Source: Actinomycetes bacterium
GTDB lineage: Bacteria; Actinomycetota; Actinomycetes; Mycobacteriales; Mycobacteriaceae
Assembly: GCA_023388385.1 (NCBI GenBank)
Contig: JAEWGK010000203.1
Span: 1-25,810 of the forward strand
Length of the DNA stretch: 25,810 nucleotides
Direction: 5' to 3'
Shown here: one piece after another, positions 25,675 to 25,810 of the stretch
How positions within the stretch are numbered: position 1 is the stretch's first letter
Layout of the letters: each line of letters opens with the position of its first letter
The notes under the pieces: generated by a model
What the model saw: the letters and a program-made list of their open reading frames with translations, nothing else
Databases searched by the model: none
What the model was told of the DNA's origin: nothing
Position numbers and translations under genes: made by a program

Positions 25675-25810
25675 TTTGACCCGAGGAAAGGTCCATACGG
25701 GGGTTGCCCGGCGGGGGTGAGGGGCGCCGTGGGACTGGCTTCCGGGGCGCGGAGGTTGACGGACCACGGCCATCGCACCCGCCGCCACGGCCCTCGGCGG
25801 GGGTTAACGC
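25675..25810. other. gene-free right edge of the window
   Basis: I see no supportable coding sequence, RNA gene or repeat in these 136 nt. A TTGACG string at about 25757 could be a -35 for a rightward gene beyond the window, but no matching -10 was found. Confidence 0.4.

Overview
This is a GC-rich chromosomal segment of an actinobacterium, almost certainly a high-GC Corynebacterium or a very close relative. The support is the gene set and order: tpiA-ppc-secG, then pgl-opcA-zwf-tal-tkt, ctaB, qor, ctaA, an ABC-2 exporter, mptB, and sufR-sufB-sufD-sufC-sufS-sufU-sufT. OpcA and the lipomannan mannosyltransferase MptB are markers of mycolic-acid actinobacteria. The species cannot be fixed from the sequence alone. 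No tRNA, rRNA, CRISPR array, insertion sequence, prophage or integrase was seen. Base composition looks uniform except for one AT-richer promoter near 25640-25680.

Layout. Bases 1-60 are the end of tpiA (+), followed by ppc (+) and secG (+). On the minus strand, read right to left, come tkt, tal, zwf, opcA and pgl, an apparent operon for the pentose phosphate pathway. ctaB (+) diverges from tkt and converges on qor (-). A minus-strand run follows, in transcription order mptB, ABC ATPase, ABC permease, ctaA, qor. sufR (+) diverges from mptB and heads a seven-gene plus-strand Fe-S cluster assembly operon. A lysP-like amino acid permease (-) converges on that operon across a very strong hairpin terminator.

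How the genes work together. ppc supplies oxaloacetate next to triose metabolism. Zwf/OpcA, Pgl, Tal and Tkt form an oxidative plus non-oxidative pentose phosphate module. CtaB and CtaA make heme O and then heme A for cytochrome aa3 oxidase. MptB extends the mannan backbone of lipoglycans. The suf operon makes Fe-S clusters under SufR, and a CAAC-N6-GTTG palindrome upstream of sufR is a good candidate operator.

Most notable observations. (1) sufC is broken by a single-base frameshift at about 21321. This leaves two ORFs that overlap as ATGA, with an AGGAGG sequence before the second; a one-base sequence error is the simplest explanation. (2) Five genes (ppc, qor, ctaA, the ABC ATPase, mptB) have a TANNNT -10-like hexamer 6-8 nt before the start codon, which suggests leaderless transcripts. 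(3) The SufR box. (4) Several perfect hairpins at gene borders. I found no convincing undescribed multi-gene system; this is largely a conserved housekeeping region.
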